NCBI GenBank assembly: GCA_029204225.1
Contig: CM055111.1
Location: 27,131,540-27,195,539 of the forward strand
DNA from: Diphasiastrum complanatum
Taxonomy: Eukaryota; Streptophyta; Lycopodiopsida; Lycopodiales; Lycopodiaceae
Length of the DNA stretch: 64,000 nt
Direction: 5' to 3'
Within the stretch, counting starts at the first letter, position 1, and each line of letters begins with the position of its first letter. Positions 22,701 through 34,868 of this stretch are shown here, piece by piece. Below the pieces are notes generated by a model, which made no database searches, was not told where the DNA came from, and was given only the letters and a program-made list of their open reading frames with translations. Position numbers and translations under genes: made by a program.

Positions 22701-25700
22701 TATGCATTTACATGCCTTCAAGGTTGTGTTATCTCTTCCATCAAAGCTTTCCTTCTATCTAGGAAGGGCTTTGGGGTGGTAGATATGTAATTCACCTTCG
22801 ATTCTCTGCAAGGAAGGTATGGATAATATTTATTAGAAAGCCCTTGTTAAAAATTGCTGACATCCCTCTCAACTACAAGCTGAAGCATTTTTCTAAGCTT
22901 TTTGTCAATGTATGTGCAGAGTTCCAACTTCCATGTACGAAGGTTTGATTTTTTGTATGCTTTTCTCATGTCCTCTAGTTGGGTTCGTGATGGTCAATTG
23001 AAGTATTAAATGATACAATGGGAGAGAATACATGGTAAATTATACTAGCACTATCTTCACTTGCAAGAAATATATAAAAAACATAGGTCTGTATTTTAAC
23101 AACTATTTCATTGTCATCCATATCTGATCCAATGGGGTTGGCTCAGTTGATTAGCTTGGCATTCAAAGTTTCTTTGGTACCAGGTTTCAGTCCCCCTTGG
23201 AAACCAAGATCTACTGTGTAAGTATTATTTGATAAGATCATCCATTACAACCTAATAACGTTAAAATTATAATGCAAATCCCAAAGATCGACTCCAGGAC
23301 TCAAATGCTGATGGAATCACAGAACGTGGTGGATATACGTGAAAGTCGAGTAAGAAGGAATTGGAAGTCATGTAACTGATGCTCATTAGGTTCTGGTGGA
23401 AGTACCTAAAGCCTTCTCAGTACGCAATTACCAAGCACACAGCAATCATATTATAAAATTCTCCTCAAATAAAATTGATTTAGAAGTCGAAAAGGATTGT
23501 CAACTTTTTTGAGATGGCATACAAACATTCTAGACTTTACCCCTAAGGATTATAGGAAGGTGTTTAAAACCTTTGAGATCTTGGATAGGCCCTGGATGGT
23601 ATGCGTTTATAGAAAGATACTTTTTGAATTTTAGTGAGTTTGCTTTAACTGTTTCCCTTTCATAGAAGACAGCAGGACTGATTCTTGCATATAATGCTAG
23701 TAGTCAAAGAGCATAGCATCAATTTTAGCTTTGTAAGGGGTATACAATTCGTTTTTTTAGAGAATATTTCTTCAAAGATGTGGAGTCCAATGGGGCAGCT
23801 AGGGAGACCTGGTTTTCGCCCAAAAAGATGTAATTAGGGTTTTCATCCATATATGATTCTTAGTTTGTCTTTTCCACAGGATTCCTAGAAATTTACTGTA
23901 AGAATGCCTTATTGTATACCGATCAAGTTACTATGCACAATTCTGTGGCTCAACAAAATTTGAAAAATATGCCACAATGTATTAGTCTAGCTTTTTGAAA
24001 ATACAAGGAACATGAAAGATGAACATAGAAAATGGTCTGCTTGAGGAAGAACCTCAAGGATGGAAAAGACCATAGAGTGTCATACATACTTAAGGCACTG
24101 TGAATGTGGCCGTCTAATCGGGACGTAACTATTTCTACTGCCTGTTTCTCTTAAGAGGCTGTTTGGCAAAGCAAACGGTATATTGATCCGTGCTTGATGG
24201 TTAAGCTTAAGATGAATTTTCTTTCAGATGGAGTTAGGTTGTGATTATATGCATGCACATTGTAAAACCCTTGGAAAAGTGTTTGAATGTTATGAGCTGC
24301 CTATGTGACACACATGACTCTAACTAATTGCAAAGTCAGTCAATCGTTTCATGCTTGTTATGAAGAACATATTTTGAGAGCTTGAGGATATGACATACTG
24401 GTTGCGTGAATGAGCATTCCATTAAACTTTTTTGATTGTAGGATGTTAAGACTACCTTAATAGAAAGCCCTAGGTATCAGGTTGTATCAGCAGCAGTACA
24501 TTATCAAGCAATGAGCTCTCTATGTCTATATCAGACTACAAACTTGTGGATGCAACGTTATGTGAAATATCCTACTGAGGCTGTACTAGATATCAAGCAA
24601 AGAACTTTCTCTGTCTATGCCAGACTACAGACTTGTGGATATATTATTGTGCCAAATATCGAGTCTGTGTATAAAGACAGTCTGTGAAGTCTGATTCTGC
24701 TTTTGCTAATGTATGTGTAATAAGGCACCAAAATACTACTTGAATCAGATCCCCACTGTATAGAAAGTGGTAGTGCAAGTCATCTTTGGATGCATGGTGG
24801 CAGTGCATTCTGGAAATGAAACCAAACGGTTGAGAGCATTTGTAACAAACATTCAATTAGTAATCTGCTTTTGTTGAAACTTGACAGGTGAATGGAGTAG
24901 CAGAGCTACACAGTGATATTTTAAAGAAAGAGCTGTTTGCAGATTTCTACTCATTGTGGCCTAAGAAGTTTCAAAACAAGACTAACGGTGTTACACCTAG
25001 GCGATGGTTGCGCTTTGCAAGCCCTGAGCTGAGTGCAATAATAACGAAATGGCTTCGAACAGATGAATGGGTGACGAATCTTGACCTTCTCACTGGTTTG
25101 CGACAGGTGATTCAGTTAGACCCTGCAGTATGAGCGTTTCACTTTAAAGAAAGATTTCTACCCTGTCGGACAGAAGCTCAATTTTCTGACTGTGTTTATA
25201 AGTGGAGACAAAATGGGAATCTGTTATGTGGGTCTGCTTCTATTTTCTTGTAGCAAAGATGGAAAGTGTGTGCTTAATTCCTATAGTTTGAGCAGTTTGC
25301 AGATGACAACCAGTTGCAGAGCGAGTGGACTGCAGCCAAAATTGCAAACAAGCTCCGTTTAGCAAAATACCTGGAACAAGTTACAGGAATAAAAGTCGAT
25401 CCGCAATCTCTTTTTGATGTACAGGTCAAAAGAATACACGAGTACAAGCGACAGCTTCTGAACATACTTAGTGTCATATACAGATTTAAGAAAATAAAGG
25501 TGAGTTGCTCTGTAGCTGATGCCCAAGTCATGTTTGGAATGCTTTGGTTTGTGAGTTTCAGCTTGTTCTTATCAATTTTTTTCTTTTTAAAGGAACTTAA
25601 TCCTGAAGAACGGGGAAATTTTGTCCCGCGTACTGTGATGTTTGGTGGCAAAGCTTTTGCAACTTATGCCCAGGCCAAGCGGATTGTCAAACTTGTCACT

Positions 25701-26795
25701 GATGTTGGAGAAGTGGTGAATAATGACCATGACGTTTCTCACCTATTGAAGGTATGCATTTGTTTGCTTGTAAGTGTCTAGGCTGCTGCAAATACAAGGA
25801 CATCAATTGCCAACCTAACATATCTTTGTTGGCAGGTAGTCTTCATTCCAAACTACAATGTATCAGTTGCAGAGGTGGCCATTCCAGCCAGTGAGTTATC
25901 ACAGCACATTAGCACAGCTGGATTGGAGGCTAGTGGAACCAGCAATATGAAGTTTGCACTAAATGGAAGTTTGATTATTGGTACTCTGGATGGTGCAAAT
26001 GTTGAAATTCGTGAGGAAGTAGGAGAAGAAAACTTCTTCTTGTTTGGAGCTCGAGCAGATGAAGTTCCTATGTTAAGGAAAGAAAGAGAAGAAGGCAAGG
26101 TAAGAGTGCATAAGCATCTGCATCAAACTCAGCACATTCTTTTGACCAGATTCTCTCTAGTACGTACACAAATCACATGTTTTTCACAAAAAATTAGGAA
26201 TCTGGCCTTTCAGAGTTGTGGAAGAGAACATTCTACAATCGTTTGTACCTTGGTATGCCAATTTTCCTCTTGCCAAAATTCTGACATGATGGTAAACTTT
26301 TGAAGATTTTGCTGTTTGGTTGTACAGTTTGTCCCAGATCCACGGTTTGAGGAAGTTAAGGCTTTCATCAGAAGTGGAGCATTTGGTGATTATGACTATG
26401 GGCCCCTCGTAGATTCCCTGGAGGGCAATAGTGGCTTTGGGCGAGGAGACTACTTCCTGGTTGGATATGATTTCCCTAGTTACCTAGAAGCTCAATCCAA
26501 AGTGGATGAAGCTTACAAGTAAGGGATTACACCAAGAAACTTGAGGCTTGACAGCATTTTGTAATCCTAGAACTGTGTGTCATTGTGCTAGAGCAAGAAA
26601 GGTTTCCAGCTAAGATATATTTCACAAAAAGACATATTTCTGACTGAACTTGTTGATTTATGGTGCAGAGATAAAGCTCGCTGGACCAAGATGTCAATTT
26701 TGAGTACAGCAGGATCTGGGAAGTTCAGCAGTGATCGTACCATCTCGCAGTATGCAGAAGACATTTGGAAAATTCAAGCTTGCCAAGTTCCATGA
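16727..26795 (+). CDS. PHS2: Alpha-1,4-glucan phosphorylase, cytosolic (H/PHO2) type
   Basis: Exons: 16727-16969, 17364-17543, 18622-18798, 18921-19006, 20407-20596, 20803-20895, 21112-21293, 21961-22078, 22300-22431, 24888-25106, 25296-25499, 25593-25751, 25836-26099, 26328-26518 and 26669-26795. All have GT/AG borders, phases agree, and the sum is 2565 nt, 854 residues, close to plant cytosolic phosphorylases (about 840). Landmarks are [59 protein letters not shown] (His about 355), [22 protein letters not shown] and [15 protein letters not shown], where Lys about 700 binds pyridoxal phosphate. The enzyme releases glucose-1-phosphate from glucans; the cytosolic form acts on heteroglycan from starch-derived maltose. 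The first 35 residues are Ala/Pro-rich, and the ~80-residue insertion of plastid forms is absent. It has no stops or shifts and looks functional. Introns hold repeats, the largest (22432-24887) a SINE-like unit. Confidence 0.97.
19137..20170. repeat. Palindromic GGAACA repeats in phosphorylase intron 4
   Basis: GGAACACGTTCTGGAATGTGTTCC lies near 19144 (two fused inverted half-sites). Near 20092-20135 there is GGAACATACTGTATGTTCC, then a CAGTACGTTCTGGAACATACTG-like block. They bracket about 0.95 kb with a CT-rich microsatellite at 19646-19681, so they may be the ends of a non-autonomous element. Confidence 0.35.
23130..23290 (+). mobile_element. tRNA-derived SINE-like sequence in phosphorylase intron 9
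   Basis: GTTGGCTCAGTTGATTAGCT (from about 23137) fits an internal pol III A box (TRGYNNAnnGG type), and GGTTTCAGTCC at 23183-23193 fits the B box (GGTTCGANTCC) with two changes. The spacing is about 40 bases, as in tRNAs and SINEs. The cloverleaf is not intact. Tail and target duplication were not resolved. Confidence 0.5.
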
Positions 26796-27345
26796 GGGGC
26801 AAATTTTAGCAGTTATGAGGTTAAGGTTCCGATCCTCAAATCAAATAACCTTTTCTGCTCAGGTCAGAGGGCAGCAACTAAGTGGCATATGTGGATTTCT
26901 TCACCAATTTCCATGCCTTGGCCTAATCAAATCCCTGTTTGCTGCTGGCAATCCAAATTACTGAAATTTATTCTTCTTGAAAGCTGTGACAAAGTGGAGG
27001 CATCTTCTTCTTAGGATGATGGAAACTTGAACCGTTTTGTGTTTTTATGAACCCTTGCTGTTGCAGAAGAATAATTTATACCAAATCCAACATAAAATCT
27101 CTCTCTGCTCCTTTGTTTATAAACTAATGATTATGTATGATCTTTTTTGCAGAATATTAGTGTAGACGGACAAAGGAGGGAGAATTAGTGGGTTCAGTCA
27201 TTGCAAGCAATGCTTTTTGATTTTTGTAGTTGATGTTTGAGAAGCGTTACCTTTTTTGAGCGTTGTAAACATTAAAATAAGAAGGTTCATAATTGGAGGC
27301 TTTAGCAACTGACAAAAATACAGAAGAAGCTGGCTTCTTCACTTG

Positions 27346-27351
27346 AATAAA
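27346..27351 (+). terminator. Candidate poly(A) signal of the phosphorylase gene
   Basis: AATAAA about 550 bases after the stop codon, in AT-rich sequence. The 3'-UTR may contain a small spliced intron (acceptor-like TTTTTTGCAG at 27143-27152), which I cannot confirm. Confidence 0.4.
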
Positions 27352-27572
27352 GTGGAAAGTTTCATCTTTTGCTGAATTTTTTTTGTCAAACTCAACATGC
27401 TAGTGATATTTGCAGTGCAGCATTTTCAAATGAAGGAATTCCATGCAGATTCAAATGTGACTTTTGAGTGGTAACGTGACTCGATCAAAGTTCATCTTCA
27501 TTTCTTACTTTTATGCTAGAGCATAATGTCAAATTTTCTGCACAAATGTACAATGTTATGAGAAATCTAATT

Positions 27573-28208
27573 TGTTGAAAGTAGTGTTTAGGACCGTACA
27601 TAGATCTACAAAAGATTCTCAAGAGTGATTGGGTATTTGGTTAATCAATCTATTGCAAAACTAGAACTCAAATCTTGATCTAAATTGGCAATTTTGATCT
27701 AAACAAGCAAGAACAATCAATAAATTCAAATGGTGTAAAAGCTCAAAATTGTCAATTGCTCCAAAATCATGATCTCTCCCACAATGGAATGATTGATTGA
27801 TAGTACAAAGCCTATGCTTTCCATGGTTGGTTGATAAGGTCCAGCATGTGTTTAGGGACCTAATTAGCATTAGGTTTGCCTACTCTTGTCAAATTGACCT
27901 AACCATTAGGTCTACCAACTTTGGTAGATAGATCAATCACCAACTTCCATGATTTGTGTAGTTTGCTCCTAAATTCTAGGAAACTTGACCAAACATCATA
28001 TCTAACTCTCATGATTACATTCTAACTCTTATGATTAGGTCCTAACTACCCTAGGCCTATTTTCACACGTGTGAACGTGCTCTCACATGTGTGGATTATA
28101 ATATGTGCACTAAACTATGTGTTTATCATGCTCAATATTTGCAAATTCTCACATACACTTCAGATTTAGCTTGATAAAACTACTGTACATCTATCTACAT
28201 TTCCAACA
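27573..28208 (-). repeat. 3' LTR of a short minus-strand LTR element
   Basis: TGTTGAAAGTAG ... TTCCAACA, 636 bp. Its first 155 bases recur at 29278-29432 with scattered differences (GTGATTGGGTA, TTAATCAATCTATTGCAAAACTAG, AACAAGCAAGAACAATCAAT). Ends form a TGTTG/CAACA inverted pair. Confidence 0.75.
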
Positions 28209-29277
28209 GCTGATCTTAGATTACAAGGAACATATGATATTCCTATAGAGAATGATGTCCATGAAGGATCTTTTACCACTCCTTAAAGGATCCCTTATAA
28301 GATGTTCCATAGATGTGTATTCATACATGCATCGATCCATGTGAAAATTTCTTAGGAATGAAGTAGCATATTGAAGTCAATAAAATCTAGCTAGGAAATT
28401 GGAGCTTAAGCTACTTCAATATCCAAAATTGAATGTTAGGGGCCAAGATTAAGCATTATTGGCTCCCAGCCCAATTCTAGTTTGGAATTGTCTAATCTTC
28501 TTGCATCATCTTCATGAAAGAGGAGATTATTTACATATAATGCAAGAATGAATACTGATCCATCATGAAACATAAGAATATATAATTTCATGCTCTCTCA
28601 AAATGAATTTAAGAGAATAAAGGAACATCTTGAGTTGAGCATGCCAAGATCTTGGTATTGCCTTCATGATCTTGATGAACTCTCGATGATTATGCCAATC
28701 CTTTGCCTTCAAGAAACTTTGCACACATAAAGTAACATCAAATGGATTGATGAATGCATGAGAGACGTCACTATCCTCACCTTTTCTTCCTTTGCCAATG
28801 AACTTGAGTCTTGATGTCCCCATCTTGGACTTTGGAGCTCTTCTTGGAGTTCTCGGCCTTTCACCTTGTCCTTGCACTTGACTCGGCTCCTCTCCATCAA
28901 TGAGTTGAATAAGGTGCTAATCCAAATGTGCTCTTTCAAGTTTTCAAGTCTTCCACTCATGAACAACTTCTTTGGTGGAAGTACTTTATTGAATAATTGT
29001 GCTCCACTTATTAGCCTAAGGCCCAATGTTGGACTCACACACGCAAGATGCCAACTGGTTTCTATTACTTTCGACTCTCTACTTTATTTATGTATTGTTT
29101 GAGCTTATTGCAGAAGCCTCTTGCCATATTCTAAAATATTCCATGTTGTTCCCAGAATCGGACAACAGATACTTACTATAGGCTTGCCCTCTCAAAACTA
29201 GTTATTTAACATAAAACTTGCTAAATTTGGACTTGGTTTTGATCAATAATTAAACTCTTAACTTGGCTCTAATACCA
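28209..29277 (-). mobile_element. Internal region of the short minus-strand LTR element, with PBS
   Basis: The complement of 29265-29277 is TGGTATTAGAGCC, a tRNA-iMet PBS next to the upper LTR, which fixes the orientation. Only about 1.07 kb lies between the LTRs. Minus-strand frames give short pieces (e.g. LKEHIWISTLFNSLMERSRV, FIKIMKAIPRSWHAQL) that hint at gag but are not firmly assignable; no protease, integrase or reverse transcriptase is present. Non-autonomous or internally deleted. Confidence 0.65.
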
Positions 29278-29432
29278 TGTTGAAAGTATAGTGTTTAGGA
29301 ATCTAAATGGATCTACAAAACATCCTCAAGAGTGATTGGGTACTTGGTTAATCAATCTATTGCAAAACTAGTACTCAAATCTTGATCTAGATTGGCGATT
29401 TTGATCTAAACAAGCAAGAACAATCAATATTG
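29278..29432 (-). repeat. Truncated 5' LTR of the same element
   Basis: It begins TGTTGAAAGTATAG right after the PBS complement and follows the lower LTR base for base until about 29432. There it breaks off into Gypsy reverse transcriptase sequence (CCCCTTAAACCGGGAGCG). Confidence 0.75.
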
Positions 29433-30620
29433 AGCCCCTTAAACCGGGAGCGCTGGTAGTCGTCCCTACCGATGCAATCTGATCTACAAGGCCAAACTAA
29501 AAAAAGAATTACAATGCTTGCTAGATCCAGGATTCATCTACGAAATCGAACATACTGAATGGGTTTCTCCAATCGTAATCATTCCTAAGAAAATGGAAAA
29601 CTCCGCATCTGTGTCGACTTTAAGAAACTTAATGTAGTCATAGAATGTGATCATTTTTCATTACCTTTCGGAGAATCCATTTCAGAAAATCTAGCAGGAG
29701 ATGAGGCCTACTCGTTCTTAGATGGCTTTAGCGGCTACAACATGGTTCAAATTGTTGAAAAATATCAACATAAAACCGCTTTTGCCACAAAATGGAGAAC
29801 CTTCTGTTGGAAAGTCATGTCTTTCGGTCTCTGTAAGGCTCCTAGCACATTCCAACGTGTTATGCAGCAAGCTGCCTTTTCTCAATAGATGGGAGATACC
29901 CCAGAGGTTTACCACAACTACGTAAAGGCCTGTGATGTTTGTCAGAGGACGAAGCACTTTTAAAAAACTGACTTTATGCCTTTACACCATGTCACAATTG
30001 ATCAAGCTTTTCAAAAATGGAAAATTGATTATGTTGGCCCTATTAGTCCCGCTACTTGACACACCCAATCTAGATATATCATCGTAGCTACAGATTATTT
30101 TACCAAATGGTTTGAAGCTAGAGTTGTTTGCAACGCTGACGCTCCTTCTACTGCAAAATTTCTCTATGAACAGGTTACTGTCCGTTTCGGATGTCCTCTA
30201 CAACTTATAGGCTATTGTGGTACACATTTTCTTGACTCTGTCATAGTTGATCTTCTTTTGAAATTCTTTGTCGTACATCGCAAAAGTTCCCTGTATTATC
30301 CACGATGCAATGGCCAAGCGAAATCCACCAACAAAATCTTAAGTGGTGTTCTAACCAAGACCGTCGAGTCTAGCCATTCCGATTGGGAATTAAAACTCCA
30401 TGCCGCTCTCTGGGCATATCATACTACCCCGAAGAGGGCTACGAGTTTAACTCCTATACCAAGCCAAAGCATTTAAGGACAAACTAGAATTTTTTGGCCA
30501 AGGATCTTATGTAATTCAAAAGATATTTGCCTCTGGATATGTACAACTCCAAATCTAACAAGGCGATACTTTGACATTGTGATTAATGGAAGCAGACTTA
30601 GAAAGTACAACGAACCCTGT
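29433..30620 (+). mobile_element. Gypsy copy 1: reverse transcriptase and integrase remains with internal deletion
   Basis: Shifting frames give GFIYEIEHTEWVSPIVIIPKK, then DGFSGYNM-like pieces (29720-29760) and a fingers/palm stretch to about 29900. The text then jumps to integrase: YVKACDVCQRTKHF (zinc finger end), WKIDYVGPI (first Asp), FGCPLQLIGYCGTHF (second Asp lost), YYPRCNGQAKSTNKIL and WELKLHAALWAYHTTPKRA. RNase H and the YLDD box are missing. It is the same family as the Gypsy at 34.9-40.7 kb, with many stops. Dead. Confidence 0.85.
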
Positions 30621-31297
30621 TTTTATCTTGATTTGTACTAACTTTGTCTAAGTTCTTATTTTTTTATTGTTGTTATTTTTCTATTGATATTATATTTTCA
30701 CTTTCTCTCTTCTTGTCATTTGCAAATTTTTGGGATGCTTTAGTTGTCAAACAATCAAGATATCATCAGATTAGTGATTCACTCAGTCTTTTTCTATGCA
30801 ACCACAAGATTTCATTTTTTTTCTGAAGTTTTGATGCACAAAATTATCAGACAGAACTTGCCTAGACCAATTTCACTATGTACGATTCATTTCTCACATT
30901 TGCAAATTCTAGTATAGAGTTATACCTTCCAGAAAAACAATTTTTCTCATCAGATCCTCACAAACAGAATTCGTAGATAATTTGTTGAGACTAAAAATTT
31001 GGTGCACGATTTCGTTGTCACATCCACAATTTCCATTTTTGTACTATAGAGAATCTCACCCATTTTTGTACAAAAAATCACTCGCAGGACCATCAGAAAT
31101 CTTTCTCAGAATTCATGAACCTCATTGAGAAATCGTGGAAATTGAAAACGATTTCTGGGTGAACTTGCGAATTCTTGTCAAAAAACATCTATATAGACCT
31201 CACCTATTCATTCCACCTGTGAGTCCATTCCGAAATTCTGCTAGAGAGTTCATGCTGAATTTTTTTTCAAGATTTTCAAAACTTCCTTGAACATTAC
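30621..31297 (+). repeat. Non-coding 3' segment of Gypsy copy 1 (LTR-like, TATA at about 31188)
   Basis: It follows the conserved end of pol (CTGTTTTTATCTTGAT) and parallels 40706-41390 downstream of Gypsy copy 2. Shared stretches include CAGAATTCG blocks, GTGAACTTGCGAATTCTTG and a TCTATATAGACCTC TATA site. It is cut at 31297 by a Copia LTR. Confidence 0.6.
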
Positions 31298-32024
31298 TGT
31301 CGCGAAACTGTTTTCGTTTCATTGTCACGAACGATTTTGAATTTTTTTTTGCGCGAAAGCTTCACAAGAACCTAGACACACGACTACACATCACAGAACA
31401 AATTCCACTCTAGCAATCAAGACAGCATAAGACAAGGAGATGCACAAAAATAGAGCAATCAATTATCAGTTTGATTTTTATAGCGAGATCGTCAGTGTCT
31501 CGCTCGTTGGCGGCCTGACGCTCTACTCTTTCGCTATGTTCAGCTCGTTGGCAGACTTTCATGCACAGCTCTTTTGTTTCTTCTTTTTCGTTTTCGGCTC
31601 TACTCTCTATATCTCACTGTGTTACAGTCTTATGTTATGATCCAGAAATATCATTTTTATCTCCACTGCATGGAGTTTACAAGACACCTAAACAAAGAAT
31701 TACAAAACTAGTTAATACTAATCAACTAATCAATTACTCTCCGTCGTTGCTACTTGTTTCAACTAGGCGTGAAGTCTAAGACTCCAAGCCCGTTGAGCTG
31801 CCAGCTGGCAGCGCGAAATATTTCCCTTTGTTTCCTTTCGTGCCTTCTTGTTTTGCGTCGCTTTGCAGTTTGCGGTCCTGGAGGCATGTTTACAATTCGC
31901 GAATGATTCGCAAATCATTCGTCCTTCGAGTCAATGGACCTTGACTTTCGTGAATTATTCTCCGTTTGACCTTTGCTTCGTGTTCGTGTTGCAGCAAAGT
32001 TGTAGGAGTTCACCATTTTTGACA
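31298..32024 (-). repeat. 3' LTR of a minus-strand Copia element
   Basis: Plus strand TGTCGCGAAACTG ... CATTTTTGACA, 727 bp, with TGTC/GACA ends. The adjoining internal bases, on the minus strand, are CAAGAGGGAG, a short polypurine tract exactly where first-strand LTR synthesis needs it. No second LTR remains on the 5' side. Confidence 0.7.
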
Positions 32025-34284
32025 CTCCCTCTTGAACCTTGCAGCTTTGTATGTTCAATCCAATTGTCTTTCTTTGCTTGGCAAAGAGTGGCTTGTGGAG
32101 CGGCTTCGTGAGTAGATCTGCAATCATGTCTTCTGATTTTATGTACTAGACCTAGAGCTCTCCTTTCAAGATTAAATCTCAAATGTGATGCTGCTTCAGA
32201 GGTATGTGTTTTGTCTTTGAATGGAAGACAAGATCCTGGGACAGATAATGGCACTCTGTGAGTCCATCATCATCGTGCATGGCCCTTCTTGTGGTATCCC
32301 GATTGCTTCCATCATCATCTTCAGCCACACTATCTCGTTTGCCACCTTTGAAGCTGCGACGTATTCAGCTTTACAAGAGGATTGAGCTATCAAGATTTGC
32401 TTTTTGATATCCAGCTGATTGCAGCTTCGCACGCTATTGTACATCCTCCAGTTATGGACTTGCTGTCATCTTTGCAGCTCGCCCAGCTTGCATCACTATA
32501 GTGGTGCAGCTCAAATCTTTTCCTTTCGTCTTCAACTCTGTAGATTAATCCCATATTCTGGGTACCCTTCAGATACTGTAGGATTCGTTTTGCCATTTGC
32601 CAATGTGCCATGCTAGAATTGGAAGAAAATTGGCTCAAGGCATAAACAGAGAAAGCTAGGTCGGGTCTAGTGCAAATTGTAAGGTACATCATACTATCGA
32701 TTAGGTTTTATAGGATATACTTGCCATCTTCTATTCTTCCTCTTCTGTTTTTGGGCAATCCTGCTTCGTCAGCTTGGCCCCAGCTATCATAGGTGTGGCC
32801 TTTTCTTTGCAGTCCATCATGTGATACTGCTTGAGCACCTTTTTGGCATATTCAGACTGACTCAAGTGGATTTCGCCCTTTGTACGATCTCTTATGATCT
32901 CCACTCCGAGGCATTTCGTTGCTTCTCCAAAATCTGTGATTTCATAACTTTCAAAAATCTGACTCTTCGTGTCTTTGATCAGCATCAAGGAATTTCCTAT
33001 CATCAGTGAATCATCCATGAAAATAGTCAGTATCACAAAATTTTTTCCTACCCTTTTTATATAGACATTACAGTCTGGCTGGTGTAGGATTGAAGTCTAG
33101 AGACTTCAGAAGACTATCAAGCTTCTTATACCAAGTTTGTGATGTCTGTTTTAGACCATAGATGCATCTCTACAACCGACAAACATATTGTCGATTGTCG
33201 AGGTCTTCAAATCCTTCAGGCTGCTTCATGAAGATTTTCTCCTCTAGATCTTCGTGGAGAAAGGTTGTTTTCACATCAATCTGGTGATTTCCAGATTGTG
33301 TTGTGTGGCATATGCAAGATGTAGTCGTATGTTTGTCATCTTGACCATCGGCGAATATGTGTCGAAAGCCCTTCGCAACAAGCCTTGCCTTGTAGCGGCC
33401 AATGGTGCCATCTGATTTCATCTTCTTCTTGTACACCCACTTGCAGTTGACTATTTTTCTGTTTTCAGACAGTGGCTCTAATGTTCATGCCTCATTTCGC
33501 CTCATCGACTCGATCTTCTCTGACATTGCTTGCTTCCAAAATTCTCCCTCTGGACTTTGGATAGCTTCTTGATATGTTGTTGGCTTCGGTGAAGCTGCAA
33601 TACTCGAATTGCATGCCTTCGCTCCACTGAAGATTGTCAGAGTAACAGTCTGGAGGTCTTCTTTGTCTTGTTGACCTTTTGGGTTCGTTTCGTCACTGCT
33701 CGAACATTTCTTGTTCGTGGGGTTGATCTTCTGCTTCCTGTTGCTCTGGAGTCTGTGGCTCTGTATTTTGATTTGATGTATGTCCTCAATCTCCCTCTTG
33801 AATAGGCAGCAGTGTGAAGATCCCATGGCCTTCTTCTCTCATGTATGATAGATCTTTGGCTCTTCTTCCCTCGTTGTGAATCTATTCTACAGGTGTACTG
33901 TTGTAGCTATTGCCTCAGCCCAGAATTGACTTGGCAATCAAGCCTATGCCATCATCATCTGGCTCCTTCGACTAGCATTCTGTTTCTTCTTTCTGCGACA
34001 CCATTATATTCTGGTGTGTATGCAAGAGTGAACTGGTGTTCTATCCCCTGTTCTTGGCAGAATTTTGAAAATTCTTTGCTTTTGTGTTCACCTCCATTGT
34101 CAGATCTGATGATCTGAATCTTCTTTGAGGTGTGTTGCTCTGCAAATGCCAAACAGCATGCGTCGTCTCTCCAGGTCCTACACGAGCTGCGGAGCAACTT
34201 CTTCAACCGGGGGGAAGCAACAAAAGAGTCAACTTGGGCATTTTCTTCAAAAGAAGTGACCCAAGTGACCTTTTTCACAACCAA
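32025..34284 (-). mobile_element. Copia pol, minus strand, 5'-truncated, LTR at its 3' end
   Basis: From 34284 downward: integrase core end (IIRSDNGGEHKSKEF, TLAYTPEYNGVAERRNRML), RT start (TYQEAIQSPEGEFWKQAM, RYKARLVAKGF, IDVKTTFLHEDLEEKIFM), the catalytic box as LTIFMDDSLMIGNS, MMYLTICTRPDLAFSVYALS, then RNase H (HHYSDASWASCKDD, SSCKAEYVAAS, MMMDSQSAI) and MIADLLTKPLHKPLF. Gag, protease and the integrase N-terminus are gone. Frameshifts and stops occur about every 300 bases. It is a different family from the Copia at 9.0-12.2 kb (FLHEDLEEKIF against FLHGELDEEVY). Confidence 0.9.
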
Positions 34285-34868
34285 AAAGGTATATTAAAAT
34301 TTGCCAGCCTATCTACAACCTTGACAGACCTTGATCTTTCATTTTATCACCTCCACGAATTCTGACAATGATCAGATTTCGAGAAAACAGCCTAATATAT
34401 TGTCAAAATCCCTTATTTCTCACCCAAATCTTTGTCCTAGAATTCGCTGGCTTCACTGAGGCTAGATCTCATTAAGATCAGTCCTCCAGCAGCTCCGCTA
34501 ATTCTATCTCAGAGATTTTGCCCGTTTACTGTCAAAACATCACATTTTTTTTTCATATTCCCTATCTGCCAATCAAACCTCTCTGTTAAAATTCGCCATC
34601 TAGCCTAAGAATTCATTCTCAAAGAGCACAATTTCCCTGTCCTGTCCGCGAATTTTGAAACTCCAATTTTTTTCCAGAAAATCTAAAAAAATCACTATTC
34701 TGACATTCAAAACTCCTTTTCAGAATTCGCGAGTATTACAGTTAGATTTATCTGCCTCTCCACAATTTCTCAGCCTGTCCGTGAATTCTATTACGATCAG
34801 AAAGACCAATTTTTGTCCTACACTATCCATTTTGCAAGCAAATTGCCCTTTTACCAAGTACAATAATG
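34285..34868 (+). repeat. Leader of Gypsy copy 2
   Basis: Non-coding and rich in GAATTCGC/CGCGAATT motifs. CTCTCCACAATTTCTCAGCCTG near 34757 resembles CCTCACAATTTCTCTGCTATG near 41080, so leader and 3' segment share sequence, as LTR U3/R-U5 would. No PBS could be placed. Confidence 0.45.

Noticed and set aside
16727-26795. Plastid (PHO1) phosphorylase
   Set aside because: No ~80-residue insertion in mid-protein and no clear transit peptide; length fits the cytosolic form.
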